DNA from: Candidatus Rifleibacteriota bacterium
Lineage (GTDB): Bacteria > Muiribacteriota > Ozemobacteria > Ozemobacterales > Ozemobacteraceae
Direction: 5' to 3'
DNA length: 39,159 nucleotides
Assembly: GCA_024710355.1 (NCBI GenBank)
Contig: JANJUX010000008.1
Span: 1 to 39,159, forward strand
The notes under the pieces were generated by a model. That model made no database searches. It was not told the origin of the DNA and worked only from the letters and a program-made list of their open reading frames with translations. Shown here piece after piece: positions 23,924-32,583 of the stretch; within the stretch, counting starts at the first letter, position 1; each line of letters begins with the position of its first letter. Made by a program: the position numbers and the translations under genes.

Positions 23924-24844
23924 CTATTTTTCTGGAGTGATCAGGCTGGCGACTTTGCGGGCGCGGTTGAACTGCAGAAACTTCGCTACCCAGCTCAGCC
24001 CGATAAAAGCGACAAGTAATGCCAGGGTTATTGTCAGTGACCCGGTGCTCGCCGATTTTGGCGGCAGCCAGTCAGAAGGGTCAGACTCGCCGGCCTCTTT
24101 GGCCCCTTTGAGATACATAACTCTCGGTAGCAGCATGCGGTTCTGAGCCGGTGTGATCTCTTCGCCCTCGATGGTAAAGGCCAGTTTTATGCCGGTCGAG
24201 GCAATAGCGGCTGCGGCTGAGGCGTTGAATTCGCCATAGGGGTAGGCATACCAGTCGACGACGCTGTGCATCCAGGCCGAAAGCTCGACCCGGGCCTTTT
24301 CAATTTCGCCGGTAAGGTCGCCGCCTTCCTGCAGAATTTTCGTGGCTTCGTAGTGGCGCTTGCCGTGCAGCGCAATATGACAGCCGAAATTGTTCTGCAG
24401 ATCGAGAAGTGTCGGCCGGTCAACATAACCCGGGGTGCCAACCAGGTCGGTGATGATGAAAAACACGGATCTGATGCCGTAATCACGATAGAGCTTTCTG
24501 ATGGCTTCTGCTGAAGTTGCCAGGCCATCGTCGAAGCTGACGAGAAAGTGACGCCCGGAAAAACCCTGATCGAGCATTGCGGGCAGGCTGGCCGGGGTAA
24601 CCGGCGTGAATTCGTGCCGCCTGAACTGCCTGATAAAGCTGTCAAAAGGTTCGGGGTGAATTTCCCATGGGTAGGAAGGCTTTTCGGTCACCCCATGAAA
24701 GGTCAGGGCGACCAGAATTGGCCTTTTGATCTGGCCCCAGCCAAAGTAAAAGCCCAGAATTGCCGCAGCAAAAAGAAAAACAGCGATAGCCGCAGCAAAA
24801 ATCGTCTTTTTTAAAAGCCCTTTGTAGTTGGTTTTGTTGCTCAT
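23924..24844 (-). CDS. Membrane-anchored polysaccharide deacetylase (NodB/CE4)
   Basis: 306 residues. An N-terminal transmembrane helix (~13-33) precedes the NodB homology domain (~40-235): motif 1 is SFDDG (usually TFDDG), motif 2 HGKRH (metal-binding His-x-x-x-His) and motif 3 YPYGEFN. ALTFHGVTE at the start matches the family. A second transmembrane helix is near the C-terminus (~270-290). Expected role: metal-dependent removal of acetyl groups from an envelope or exopolysaccharide GlcNAc polymer on the outer face of the inner membrane. The ATG overlaps the stop of the CbiX-like gene, so they are coupled. The substrate cannot be told. Confidence 0.92.
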   Translation of the reverse strand: MSNKTNYKGLLKKTIFAAAIAVFLFAAAILGFYFGWGQIKRPILVALTFHGVTEKPSYPWEIHPEPFDSFIRQFRRHEFTPVTPASLPAMLDQGFSGRHFLVSFDDGLATSAEAIRKLYRDYGIRSVFFIITDLVGTPGYVDRPTLLDLQNNFGCHIALHGKRHYEATKILQEGGDLTGEIEKARVELSAWMHSVVDWYAYPYGEFNASAAAAIASTGIKLAFTIEGEEITPAQNRMLLPRVMYLKGAKEAGESDPSDWLPPKSASTGSLTITLALLVAFIGLSWVAKFLQFNRARKVASLITPEK

Positions 24845-25209
24845 GGGGTATTGAGTTTGTTGCCGATCAGTTCGAGAAATTCAGGCATCTCTACCAGGCA
24901 GTCGAGAATTTCAATTCTGACATGCGGGTATGTCTTTTTTATTACATCTGCCGCCGCCGGAATATCTTTGCGGGTGTGTGTGCCGGGCAGAAGAAACAGC
25001 GGTATCAGGCGAATTTTTCTGAAGCCTCTGGCGACCACCTCTTCAAGGGCCATGGCCAGCTCCGGCGCAACCCCCTTTAGAAAGCAGATCGAAAAGTCGG
25101 TCATGCCAATACGCTCTTTGAGGCGTTCTGCAAAGCCGACCGCTGCGGCATTGGCTTCGGGAAGCGCCGAACCGTGAAATATCAGTAAAGAAAAAGTTTC
25201 ATTTTCCAT
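24841..25209 (-). CDS. Short CbiX-like (sirohydrochlorin chelatase family) protein
   Basis: 122 residues, one CbiX domain as in the short CbiXS forms. LLIFHGSALPEA near the start has the family HGS motif, and PLFLLPGTHTRKDIPAA holds the second conserved His. The usual HGSR is HGSA here. Start choice: the ATG at 25209 has no ribosome site, but a strong minus-strand promoter places its transcription start on the A of this ATG, which suggests leaderless translation. A longer reading to 25275 would run past that promoter and into the pfkB-like gene. No other cobalamin or siroheme genes are near; it is coupled to a polysaccharide deacetylase. Chelatase activity is therefore uncertain. Confidence 0.8.
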   Translation of the reverse strand: MENETFSLLIFHGSALPEANAAAVGFAERLKERIGMTDFSICFLKGVAPELAMALEEVVARGFRKIRLIPLFLLPGTHTRKDIPAAADVIKKTYPHVRIEILDCLVEMPEFLELIGNKLNTP

Positions 25210-25215
25210 GCGCAG

Positions 25216-25244
25216 ATGATACTTTAAATCAGTGCTGATGTAAA
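25216..25244 (-). promoter_or_regulatory. Strong sigma-70-like promoter for the cbiX-like gene
   Basis: Minus strand TTTACA (25244-25239), an exact 17-bp spacer and TATCAT (25221-25216), five of six matches in each box. Six bases separate the -10 from the ATG at 25209, so +1 should coincide with the start codon. Confidence 0.65.
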
Positions 25245-25261
25245 CATGAACGGTAATTGCA

Positions 25262-26209
25262 ATGATTCTGACCATTACTCCTAACCCTTTGCTCGATTAT
25301 CAGCTTTTTAACGAGCCTGGCAGGCTGACAGGCGGCACCCGCGTCGATAGGATTCCTTTCACGGTCGGCGGCAAGGGTATCAATGTGGCGCGCATGCTCA
25401 AGACCCTTGGGCGGCCGGCTCTGGCCCTTACCTTTGCCGGCGGCAGCAATGGCGAAAAAATCAGGGCCGAACTCAATCAGCAGAGTATCAATGCCAGATA
25501 TGTCGCGGTCTCGACTGAGACCCGCGCCGGCATCAACGTCTTTGACGGAAATTCCGGCCGGCACCGCTGGTGGATAGAAGACGGCGAAGAATTAAAAGAA
25601 AACGAGATACTGGCCATGCTCGATCTGGTGGCAGCCGAATCGAGTTCGGCCTCGTTTATTGCCATGTCAGGAACTATTCCCGGAAGAAGAAACAATGATT
25701 TTTATCGCCGCGTTCTCCAAACTTTGCGCAGCTTTAAAGGTGAGATATATCTCGATGCCCGTTGCGAGCCACTTCGCCAGGCTGTTGCGGCCGGCGGCTT
25801 TTTTCTAAAGCATAACCGCGATGAGGCGAAAGAAACCTTTGCCCTTGATCCATTCGCTGTCGAACATAAATCTGATTTTTATGGCCTGCTGAAACGCCAT
25901 GGAATCTGGGGCGCCATGATTACCGATGGTCGCAACAATGTTCTCTTATGGGACGGACGTGAAGAATATGAATTTGTTCCGGCGCCGGCCGAAGAAGTTT
26001 CGGCCGTTGGCTGTGGTGACGCAACTCTTGCCGGTCTTGTTTTCGGCCGTAGTCAGGGAATGACGCTTCCGGAAGCAGCGGTGATCGGCCTGGCAGCCGG
26101 TGCTGCTGATGCCGAGAAAGCCGGGCCATGTGCCGCTTCCTATGAAGAAGTTTTCAAAAAAATCAGCAGAGTCACACTTGTTAAAAAAAGTGAATTATTT
26201 CAGGTATAA
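25262..26209 (+). CDS. PfkB-family sugar-phosphate kinase (1-phosphofructokinase-like)
   Basis: 315 residues. The N-terminus TITPNPLLDYQL and FTVGGKGINVARMLKTLG match the FruK/LacC/PfkB branch (first PfkB signature). AMSGTIPG follows near residue 140, and the C-terminal signature is VGCGDATLAGLVFG, where the usual GAGD anion hole and catalytic Asp read GCGD. Likely reaction: ATP-dependent phosphorylation of fructose 1-phosphate or a related hexose phosphate. No PTS or sugar transporter gene adjoins it, so the substrate is not certain. It is divergent from the cbiX-like gene with only 52 bp between starts. The ribosome site is weak. Confidence 0.9.
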   Translation: MILTITPNPLLDYQLFNEPGRLTGGTRVDRIPFTVGGKGINVARMLKTLGRPALALTFAGGSNGEKIRAELNQQSINARYVAVSTETRAGINVFDGNSGRHRWWIEDGEELKENEILAMLDLVAAESSSASFIAMSGTIPGRRNNDFYRRVLQTLRSFKGEIYLDARCEPLRQAVAAGGFFLKHNRDEAKETFALDPFAVEHKSDFYGLLKRHGIWGAMITDGRNNVLLWDGREEYEFVPAPAEEVSAVGCGDATLAGLVFGRSQGMTLPEAAVIGLAAGAADAEKAGPCAASYEEVFKKISRVTLVKKSELFQV

Positions 26210-26210
26210 T
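26205..26210 (+). promoter_or_regulatory. -10 box for the 1038-residue exported protein
   Basis: A perfect TATAAT overlaps the pfkB-like stop codon. No good -35 is seen at 16-18 bp (TTGTTA lies 21 bp upstream). The leader would run from about 26217 to 26253. Confidence 0.4.
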
Positions 26211-26253
26211 TAACGTATAGCTTACAGAAGAAGTTTTGCCCGAGGGGGGTAAT

Positions 26254-29200
26254 ATGCATATTAAAAAGGTATTGGGTCTGTGTACGATTTTTCTTTGTAT
26301 GGTCTTTTCGCCGCTCGACCTTATGGCCTGTTCGGCTAAAGGGCCAGCCGACCCGGTGACCGGGCTTATTTCTTATCCACCCGGAACCGGTAACAGTGAA
26401 GGGCAAACGACAGTTCCTGTCGCTGGTCTTGAAGGAACCCCTTTTGAGGGCGGCAAATATTACAAGGGCTGGGCTGACAAGGCCATGAAGCTTCTTGTTG
26501 TGCCGGCCGGTGCTAAACTGGTATTTGAGGGGGTTATCGAAAGCACGACGACTACCAGCACCCCCCCCGGCTGGGAAGAAGGTGTAATCAAAGGGGTTGG
26601 TGGTACCACTGTCGCTGCAGCGCCTCTGCCAGCCTGGACACTCTCCGGCAACGGCCGCGGCGACTACCGCGACGGTAATTTCCCGCCGGCCGCCGTTGGT
26701 CTTAAATATGTTAATTTTGAAGCGCCCCCCAGCGTTATTATTGCCCCCGACACACCGAACGAAAAAGCAACTTGGGTCCTTACCTACGATCGCGAAACCG
26801 CAGTTCGGGCTCTTGTTTCAGTCTGGAATGATCCGATTGCCCGCGCCACCTTCATGGAAAGTGGTACGGTTCCGGCTGATTTTGATATGGATGAAATCGC
26901 TGCGGCCGCAAAAGAACCTCAGGGTGACGACGGCGCCAAAGGCCTGAGTAACTATGAGTTGAGTGGTAGCGGGCCGTCAGGGATTCAAGGACTCAAAGAC
27001 GGTCTTGATTCAGCCCTGACTCAGCGTTCCGGCACTATAATGCAGACTGGTGGCATAGTTACCCGAATCTTTAAAGATGCCGATGATGAAGACTTCACAG
27101 TTGACATGGCTGAAGAGGCGAGGGTGATCGTAAAAGCCGGCTATGTTGCCATGCAGGGCGCTGCCGACATGGATTTCTACCCAACCGGCCGCTATAATAC
27201 CAAGTATCTTGTCACTCCCCCTTCATCGACTCAGTATGAAATAGGCAAATCCAAGCTTGCTCTCAATTTTTCAACGCCGACAGCTCCTGATTATTGGATT
27301 GTCGATCTGCATTCAGGCCTTGAATCAGCCCGCGACTGTGTCTGGTGCTGGATCGAAGTCGAAGCTGAACTGAAGCCTGAAGGAACAAAGATTACCGACC
27401 AGTCTGATGTTAAGAATTTTTATGACATACGCGACGGAAGCTATGCCGTTGGTGGCGTATTTGTCAGAGGCCTTTATATGAGCGATAGCGATAAATCATC
27501 GGTAGGTCGCAACACCATGGTATATGTTGTAGTTGCCGACACTCAGCCGCCAGCGCATTATCACTGGATTAGTTCAGCTGCTTCAGGTGAGACCGGCAAG
27601 GCTCTTGAATCTTCGATCAAATTCAGAGTTTTTGATAATAATCCGGTGATTGGCGCTAACGGCAGTCACAATAATATCTACAGCGTATTTGGTGATGATC
27701 TTGCTGATTTTGAATATGTCGAAGCTGGGAAACGACCTCAGAATCTTGAAGATAACCCTGACGTTTTTACCAGATATCTTGAACCGGTAAAAGATGGTTT
27801 CAAGGAAAAGAACCTGAGACCGACTCTGCATTACAACGTCTGTGTTCCGGCTTATGCTGGCTTCAAGGTTGCGGGCGATGCGAAGGCCTATACCGGGCCA
27901 TTGCCCCTTGTCGATGACAGGCTGGTTCTGCCGCTGCAGAAATTTGTCTGGAAATCAGTAGCCCCTGACAAGATAACCGTTTCTGATTTCACTATCCACA
28001 ATGAGAGTGGTGCCGATGCATCAACCCTCGATTCTCTTTCTGACGAACCCAACTGGAAGGGTTATTCTTCTTACCTGGTCACGGTCGCTGCCGATGGCAT
28101 GGACGAGCCAATGGGTTTCGGCCTTGCCGACAATTCAGCTGCCTATACCCTTTCCATATCAAGCGACCTTAAGGCCGCTGCTCCTACGAAAAAAATGCTT
28201 TCAGAAGGCATCCCGGTCGATGAAAACAAGGTACAGTTCTTTGGCTGGAATAAAGCGCTCAAGATGTTTGTTTCTGCGTCAGACGGTATTCTGGTGCGCA
28301 ATTCCTACCCCGATGGCGACATCAACTACGCCTGGAGCAACCGCAGCCCGCGTTTCACCGGCGATGAATCTGTCGGAAAAGTGCTTGGGAATAAATTTTC
28401 TGGTGCCGAGATTGCATTCGCCGCAGCCACAACTGATTTTCTCTGCACGGTAAAAGAACCTGCAAATGTCGACAGATTTGCATTGAAACTCGAAGTTGAT
28501 AAAGTCATCAAGGGTGGTTCTCTCGGCGGTTGCACGCTTCCGGCCGGTATCAGCTCGCCTGATGGTGCCTGGGGCAGGTTTGCCTATGTTGCTTCATTGC
28601 TCGACACAGGTCGCCCCAACATCGCGCTCGAAGTGCTCAACTCAAAGAATGAGAAGGCTGCTGTATTCGGGAATCTTTTCGCCATGGGCGAAAGTGATAA
28701 TATGGCCAAGGCCATTGACGGCGCTGGAACCGATAACTGGGTGTATGCAGCCGACTCGAATACCGGTGACAAGACCTATTCTTCGACCTCTTCTTATTAC
28801 GAAGATACCGCCTGGGAATTCAAAGAAGACATCGAAAATGACCTGTACATGGCCATGAAAAACAGTATGGATGCCGGCACTTTCAAGCCATGGCTGTTTG
28901 CCTTCCCGTCCAGCGACCAGGCAAAACTCTGGAAAACCGGCTACTGGAACGGTGCTGATACCTTTAATAATAAACGTCTGGCTTTCCAGCAGGGTTCACG
29001 CGATCGTCTTGTGTTCAGATACTGGGTGTATGACAACATCAATCCGTTTAACCTTGCCGGTGGTGTGCCCAACGGAGTTAAGACCTATGCCGCTGGCAGA
29101 GAACGCTTCAAGAGCGTCTCAGGCTTTGTGACGTCGGAAATAAGGCTTACCGACGTGCCTGGTTATCGTGGTGAAGTGGCTCTCGACAAGGTCTGGTGGC

Positions 29201-29370
29201 CTGATTATATCTTCCATAACCCGTCGGGCGGCTCTTCAGAGGAGTGCTCGATCTCGTTCAAGGCTGAAGACGAGAAAAATAACCCCAGAACTTTGAAACT
29301 CTGGTTCAGAATTATTCCGCCAAGCCGCGAGCTGATCAGAACGATCGAAGACCGCCGCAACCGCGACTGA
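26254..29370 (+). CDS. Large exported protein or lipoprotein of unknown function
   Basis: 1038 residues from the ATG at 26254, which has a GAGGGGGG ribosome site five bases upstream. The signal sequence ends LMAC, which could be a lipobox, or is cleaved just after by signal peptidase I. The body lacks transmembrane helices and is rich in Asp, Gly, Ser and aromatic residues, like a beta-rich surface or extracellular protein. VVVADTQPPAHYHW near residue 430 looks like an Ig-like domain boundary. The C-terminus ends EDRRNRD without a sorting signal I recognise. The coding sequence has a run of eight C at 26561-26568 (Thr-Pro-Pro). It is transcribed alone, between its own -10 box and a strong terminator. 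No family recognised. Confidence 0.85.
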   Translation: MHIKKVLGLCTIFLCMVFSPLDLMACSAKGPADPVTGLISYPPGTGNSEGQTTVPVAGLEGTPFEGGKYYKGWADKAMKLLVVPAGAKLVFEGVIESTTTTSTPPGWEEGVIKGVGGTTVAAAPLPAWTLSGNGRGDYRDGNFPPAAVGLKYVNFEAPPSVIIAPDTPNEKATWVLTYDRETAVRALVSVWNDPIARATFMESGTVPADFDMDEIAAAAKEPQGDDGAKGLSNYELSGSGPSGIQGLKDGLDSALTQRSGTIMQTGGIVTRIFKDADDEDFTVDMAEEARVIVKAGYVAMQGAADMDFYPTGRYNTKYLVTPPSSTQYEIGKSKLALNFSTPTAPDYWIVDLHSGLESARDCVWCWIEVEAELKPEGTKITDQSDVKNFYDIRDGSYAVGGVFVRGLYMSDSDKSSVGRNTMVYVVVADTQPPAHYHWISSAASGETGKALESSIKFRVFDNNPVIGANGSHNNIYSVFGDDLADFEYVEAGKRPQNLEDNPDVFTRYLEPVKDGFKEKNLRPTLHYNVCVPAYAGFKVAGDAKAYTGPLPLVDDRLVLPLQKFVWKSVAPDKITVSDFTIHNESGADASTLDSLSDEPNWKGYSSYLVTVAADGMDEPMGFGLADNSAAYTLSISSDLKAAAPTKKMLSEGIPVDENKVQFFGWNKALKMFVSASDGILVRNSYPDGDINYAWSNRSPRFTGDESVGKVLGNKFSGAEIAFAAATTDFLCTVKEPANVDRFALKLEVDKVIKGGSLGGCTLPAGISSPDGAWGRFAYVASLLDTGRPNIALEVLNSKNEKAAVFGNLFAMGESDNMAKAIDGAGTDNWVYAADSNTGDKTYSSTSSYYEDTAWEFKEDIENDLYMAMKNSMDAGTFKPWLFAFPSSDQAKLWKTGYWNGADTFNNKRLAFQQGSRDRLVFRYWVYDNINPFNLAGGVPNGVKTYAAGRERFKSVSGFVTSEIRLTDVPGYRGEVALDKVWWPDYIFHNPSGGSSEECSISFKAEDEKNNPRTLKLWFRIIPPSRELIRTIEDRRNRD

Positions 29371-29390
29371 TCTTGCTTGTCAGTTAAAGC

Positions 29391-29428
29391 ACAGGGCTGT
29401 TTCACAAAAGTGAAACAGCCCTGTTTTT
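29391..29428 (+). terminator. Rho-independent terminator of the large exported protein gene
   Basis: A perfect 15-bp stem (29391-29405 with 29410-29424), a loop of four A, then a T-run. It lies 20 bases past the stop codon. The rest of the gap to 29490 holds only a weak 4-bp hairpin, and nothing else is seen. Confidence 0.95.
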
Positions 29429-29489
29429 CTTCGCCTGTAATTTTTAAAAACCCCTTGGGTGTGCCTTTGCAACACTGGAGTTTTGATTT

Positions 29490-30680
29490 TTACTGCTGCT
29501 GCTGAAAGTGTTCGAAGACCTCTTTGGCCCGCTGTTCGGCGCTCGGATTCATCTGCAGGATCTTGCGTTTCGCGTCAGAGGCGGCCATGGTGCCGGGAAA
29601 CTTTTCCATTATGGCACGATAGGTCGAAATAGCTTCTTTTTCAAAACCCTTGCGTGAAGCATAGAGATCGGCCAGACTCTGGTAATACTGAGGCTCGGCA
29701 TTGCCCTCTTTGATTGCCCGGCCAAGAAGGCCAATGGCTTTTAACGGCCGGCGCTCGGCGAGGCCCATTGCTTCGCTGTAAAGCTGTGCTGAATCCATGC
29801 CGGCATATTCGTCGACCTTCGGCGTCTGAACGTAAACCGGCGTTTCTTCAGTGCTTTTTGGTTCATCAGTTTTAGCTGTTTCAGGGTTGGCTTCAGCAGT
29901 GGTTTCGCCTGGTTTTTCTTCGGGCTGTTTTTCGGCCTGTTTTACCGGCGGTTTCTCCGGGGTTTTTGCTGGTGTTTTCATTGAGCGCAGCTGCTCTTCG
30001 AGCTGATTTATTTCGTCGAGCTGCTGTTTGGCCTTTGCAACTTCGCTGCCCTCAGGGAATCTGGTCACATAATCTGTCAGTTCGCGGCGGGCATCGGCGT
30101 AATTGCCGGCAAAGAAAGAATAAAAGCCGAGATAACAGGTTTTTTCTTCGGTGGTAAAAAGGTTTTCGGGGTTCGAAAAGAACTTCAGGCCGAGGTCGAT
30201 CATTTTCTGTTCGCTGCCGATAAGGCTGCGATCAAGGTAGACGGCCTTTACGAATTCGACCAGGCCCTTTTTGGTGTTGCCTGATTCGACAAAATATTTG
30301 GCGCGGGTAAGTGTTTCGGTGGCTTCAGAGGTGGTCGTTGCCGGTGCCATTGTGCCTTTGAGAAGGTTTTCGAGCCGGGAGATTCTTTCTTTGAGACCTT
30401 CTGAATCTGCTTTCAGTTTTCTTGCTTCGTAGAAAGCTTCGAGTGCCTCCTGGTATTTGCCATCTGCTTCTGAAATATAGCCCATTGCCAGCCAGAGGCG
30501 GTGCGATTCTTTTTCCTTTTCGAGGCTCTCAGAAACCAGCTGTCTCGCTTCCTGGTATTTTCTTTCGCGCATCAGTTCGCTGGTTTTTTTTAATACTTCT
30601 GAGACAACCTTGCTCTCAGCAGCATTGAGCATACAACCAGAAGTCAGAAACAAAACGGCAGAAAGGGCAATCCTTCTCAT
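29490..30680 (-). CDS. TPR lipoprotein at the end of pseudopilin cluster B
   Basis: 396 residues. The signal sequence ends TSGC, a probable lipobox. TPR units (~35-105) include KYQEARQLVSESLEKEKES and GKYQEALEAFYEARKLKADS. A second helical block follows (~120-220), then a Pro/Lys/Glu-rich disordered linker (~235-282) and another TPR/Sel1-like block (~290-390). It starts 11 bp after the PilX-like gene, so it belongs to the operon. TPR lipoproteins such as PilF/PilW support secretin or pilus assembly in other systems; a similar role here is an inference from position. Confidence 0.85.
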   Translation of the reverse strand: MRRIALSAVLFLTSGCMLNAAESKVVSEVLKKTSELMRERKYQEARQLVSESLEKEKESHRLWLAMGYISEADGKYQEALEAFYEARKLKADSEGLKERISRLENLLKGTMAPATTTSEATETLTRAKYFVESGNTKKGLVEFVKAVYLDRSLIGSEQKMIDLGLKFFSNPENLFTTEEKTCYLGFYSFFAGNYADARRELTDYVTRFPEGSEVAKAKQQLDEINQLEEQLRSMKTPAKTPEKPPVKQAEKQPEEKPGETTAEANPETAKTDEPKSTEETPVYVQTPKVDEYAGMDSAQLYSEAMGLAERRPLKAIGLLGRAIKEGNAEPQYYQSLADLYASRKGFEKEAISTYRAIMEKFPGTMAASDAKRKILQMNPSAEQRAKEVFEHFQQQQ

Positions 30681-30691
30681 AACGTCTCCAG

Positions 30692-31288
30692 TTATTGAAT
30701 TCTTCGATGCAGTTCTATAGACTTGGTAACTTTTTCGCGGCGGCCGGTCTTGCTGGTTCGCGGGTCATAAGAAGTTCCGAGGGCCGTGACCTTCGCGACC
30801 TGTCTGACTGAGCCATCGGTAGCAGAGGTGTAATAAGTCGAAACTTCTAACTCGGTCACTTCATAACCCCAGACGAACTCATCATCGTTGGGCATGGCGA
30901 ATTCTGCGCCACCGTCGTTGAGAATGCTTACCGGGAGCTGACCCGAATTCAGATCAGTCATGAAAATATTGCGGGCCTTGAAGGTTTTGGTGGCGCCGGT
31001 AAGGTTCGAGGCCACCAGATTGTCACCATAGGGATTGAAGAACGGGCAGATGCCGCGTGCCAGACTGCCGGCATCGTAGGCTTCGCGGTGTAGAAGGCGG
31101 ATTTTCAGCAGGGCCTGCTGAACGCCGCCCATTGCCATATAGTATGCCTGCCTCTGATTGAGTGTCGAAAGGCCCTGCCGCCGTGTTTCCGTGCGAGTGA
31201 AGGCCATCGAGAAAAAATAGACCGAAACGACGAAAACAAACAGCAGAACCAGCGGAATTGCGATACCACGTCGGCGCTGTACGTTCAT
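30692..31288 (-). CDS. PilX/GspK-like minor pseudopilin
   Basis: 198 residues. The basic N-terminus QRRRG is followed by IAIPLVLLFVFVVSVYFFS, a hydrophobic pilin-type helix without Glu at +5, and then TRTETRRQGLSTLNQRQAYYMAMGGVQQALLKI, the helix typical of PilX/GspK proteins. This size is normal, unlike the 808-residue counterpart of cluster A. The ATG overlaps the stop of the PilV-like gene (ATGA). Confidence 0.82.
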   Translation of the reverse strand: MNVQRRRGIAIPLVLLFVFVVSVYFFSMAFTRTETRRQGLSTLNQRQAYYMAMGGVQQALLKIRLLHREAYDAGSLARGICPFFNPYGDNLVASNLTGATKTFKARNIFMTDLNSGQLPVSILNDGGAEFAMPNDDEFVWGYEVTELEVSTYYTSATDGSVRQVAKVTALGTSYDPRTSKTGRREKVTKSIELHRRIQ

Positions 31289-31848
31289 AGCCGGGCCTTT
31301 CTCGATATCAGAATTATCGGGTTCTTCATGAACTCTGTGTCTGCAGTTCCTTTGGGTTTCCAGTCTACGATCAGCTTTACATCCATCAGATCGAAGTCAT
31401 TCTGCGATGCATCGATACCTAGGCGGTCGACCGTTTCTTTGTCTATGGTCGCCAGATCGCGGGTTTCACTGAGAATATCGGTCTCGAGCTGCCCGATAGC
31501 GGTTTTCTCAACGCCGTCAGCGCAGGTTGGGTGATATCTTATTACCGGTTTGATAATGGCCGGCCAGGCAACTGGTCTTACCAGAATCTGGTAGCGGATG
31601 TCAGTATGCCCGCGCTCAACGATCTGCCAGGCGGGGCTGGCAATGATACCCGGGTCATAGTCCATTTTCATCAGAATGTTGTCCATCATGTCGCTGGCGA
31701 ACTGCAGAGCTTCAGCCTCGCTGCGGTCTGACTTGGTGCCGCTGCTGACGCCGCTGAGCATCCTGACGATCGGCAATATCGCCATGCCCATGATCAGAAC
31801 CCCGACCATGATTTCGACGAAAGTCACACCGGCTGGGCGCTTTTTCAT
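31285..31848 (-). CDS. PilV/GspI-like minor pseudopilin
   Basis: 187 residues. The signal is KKRPAG then VTFVEIMVGVLIMGMAILP, canonical with Glu at +5. A helical stem with EALQFASDMMDNIL and a strand-rich C-terminal domain follow. GGAGGG precedes the ATG, and the start overlaps the stop of the PilW-like gene. It is expected to form the tip complex with its two pseudopilin neighbours. Confidence 0.85.
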   Translation of the reverse strand: MKKRPAGVTFVEIMVGVLIMGMAILPIVRMLSGVSSGTKSDRSEAEALQFASDMMDNILMKMDYDPGIIASPAWQIVERGHTDIRYQILVRPVAWPAIIKPVIRYHPTCADGVEKTAIGQLETDILSETRDLATIDKETVDRLGIDASQNDFDLMDVKLIVDWKPKGTADTEFMKNPIILISRKARL

Positions 31849-32564
31849 GGGTGCCCTCCGCGTTTTGTCGGCACTTCGAAGGTGGCTTCAAGGGATTCGG
31901 TGACAGTCGAATTCTGATATCTCGGATGCTTCGAAGTCAGCGAAATGGTGAGAATGTTGCGATTTTTGACCGACAGGTCGTTCAGATCGGCCACCTCTTT
32001 CGAGGAAATGGTGATCTTGCTGATGTTTTCCGCGATAACCTGCTCAAGTGCCCCTATTTTCTCGGGGAAATCGCCTGGCTGTGCTTCAATGGCGCGGCGA
32101 TACCTGAGCTTGCCACCGCTGAGAAACAGCGCGCCAGAAAGGATCTCAGGACCAATATCGGTTTCGCCCGGCAGCCCCTGCTTGCCAGGCCGGCACATGT
32201 AAAAATGTACCAGCTTGCGGTTGCTGGCTACATCTTCGGTTTCGAAGGGGAGAGTGTCGGGCAGATAGAGAAACTGCTCGCGGTCGCCATTGCCGGTATT
32301 GAAAGGTTCTGAACCCTTCTGTGTAACGATTTCTGGCTTGGTGGCGCGCGAAAGTTCATTGCGCAACAGGGTCAGGCCGTTGCGGAGCTGCTTGGTGGTC
32401 GTGGCGGCCCAGTGCCCGACTTCCTGGGTGCGGGTGAATGACGAAAAGAGTCGGTAGCTGACAAAAAACAGCATGGCAAGAATCGAAGCACCCATCATGA
32501 TTTCTATGAGGGTGACGCCGGATCGCCTGCTGGCAGATGGTCTGAATCCTTTAAGGAACGCCAT
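31845..32564 (-). CDS. PilW/GspJ-like minor pseudopilin
   Basis: 239 residues. The prepilin signal is SRRSG then VTLIEIMMGASILAMLFFV, with Glu at +5. The next helix carries KQLRNGLTLLRNELSRAT, the pattern expected for GspJ/PilW. The C-terminal part is strand-rich. It lies 19 bp after the leading TPR gene of cluster B, with GAGG near the ATG. Confidence 0.86.
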   Translation of the reverse strand: MAFLKGFRPSASRRSGVTLIEIMMGASILAMLFFVSYRLFSSFTRTQEVGHWAATTTKQLRNGLTLLRNELSRATKPEIVTQKGSEPFNTGNGDREQFLYLPDTLPFETEDVASNRKLVHFYMCRPGKQGLPGETDIGPEILSGALFLSGGKLRYRRAIEAQPGDFPEKIGALEQVIAENISKITISSKEVADLNDLSVKNRNILTISLTSKHPRYQNSTVTESLEATFEVPTKRGGHP

Positions 32565-32583
32565 AACAAACCTCGTGTAAAGA

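Noticed and set aside
25210..25275. Longer N-terminus for the cbiX-like gene
   Set aside because: It would run through a strong promoter for the same gene and overlap the divergent kinase start. CbiX domains begin right at the short start.
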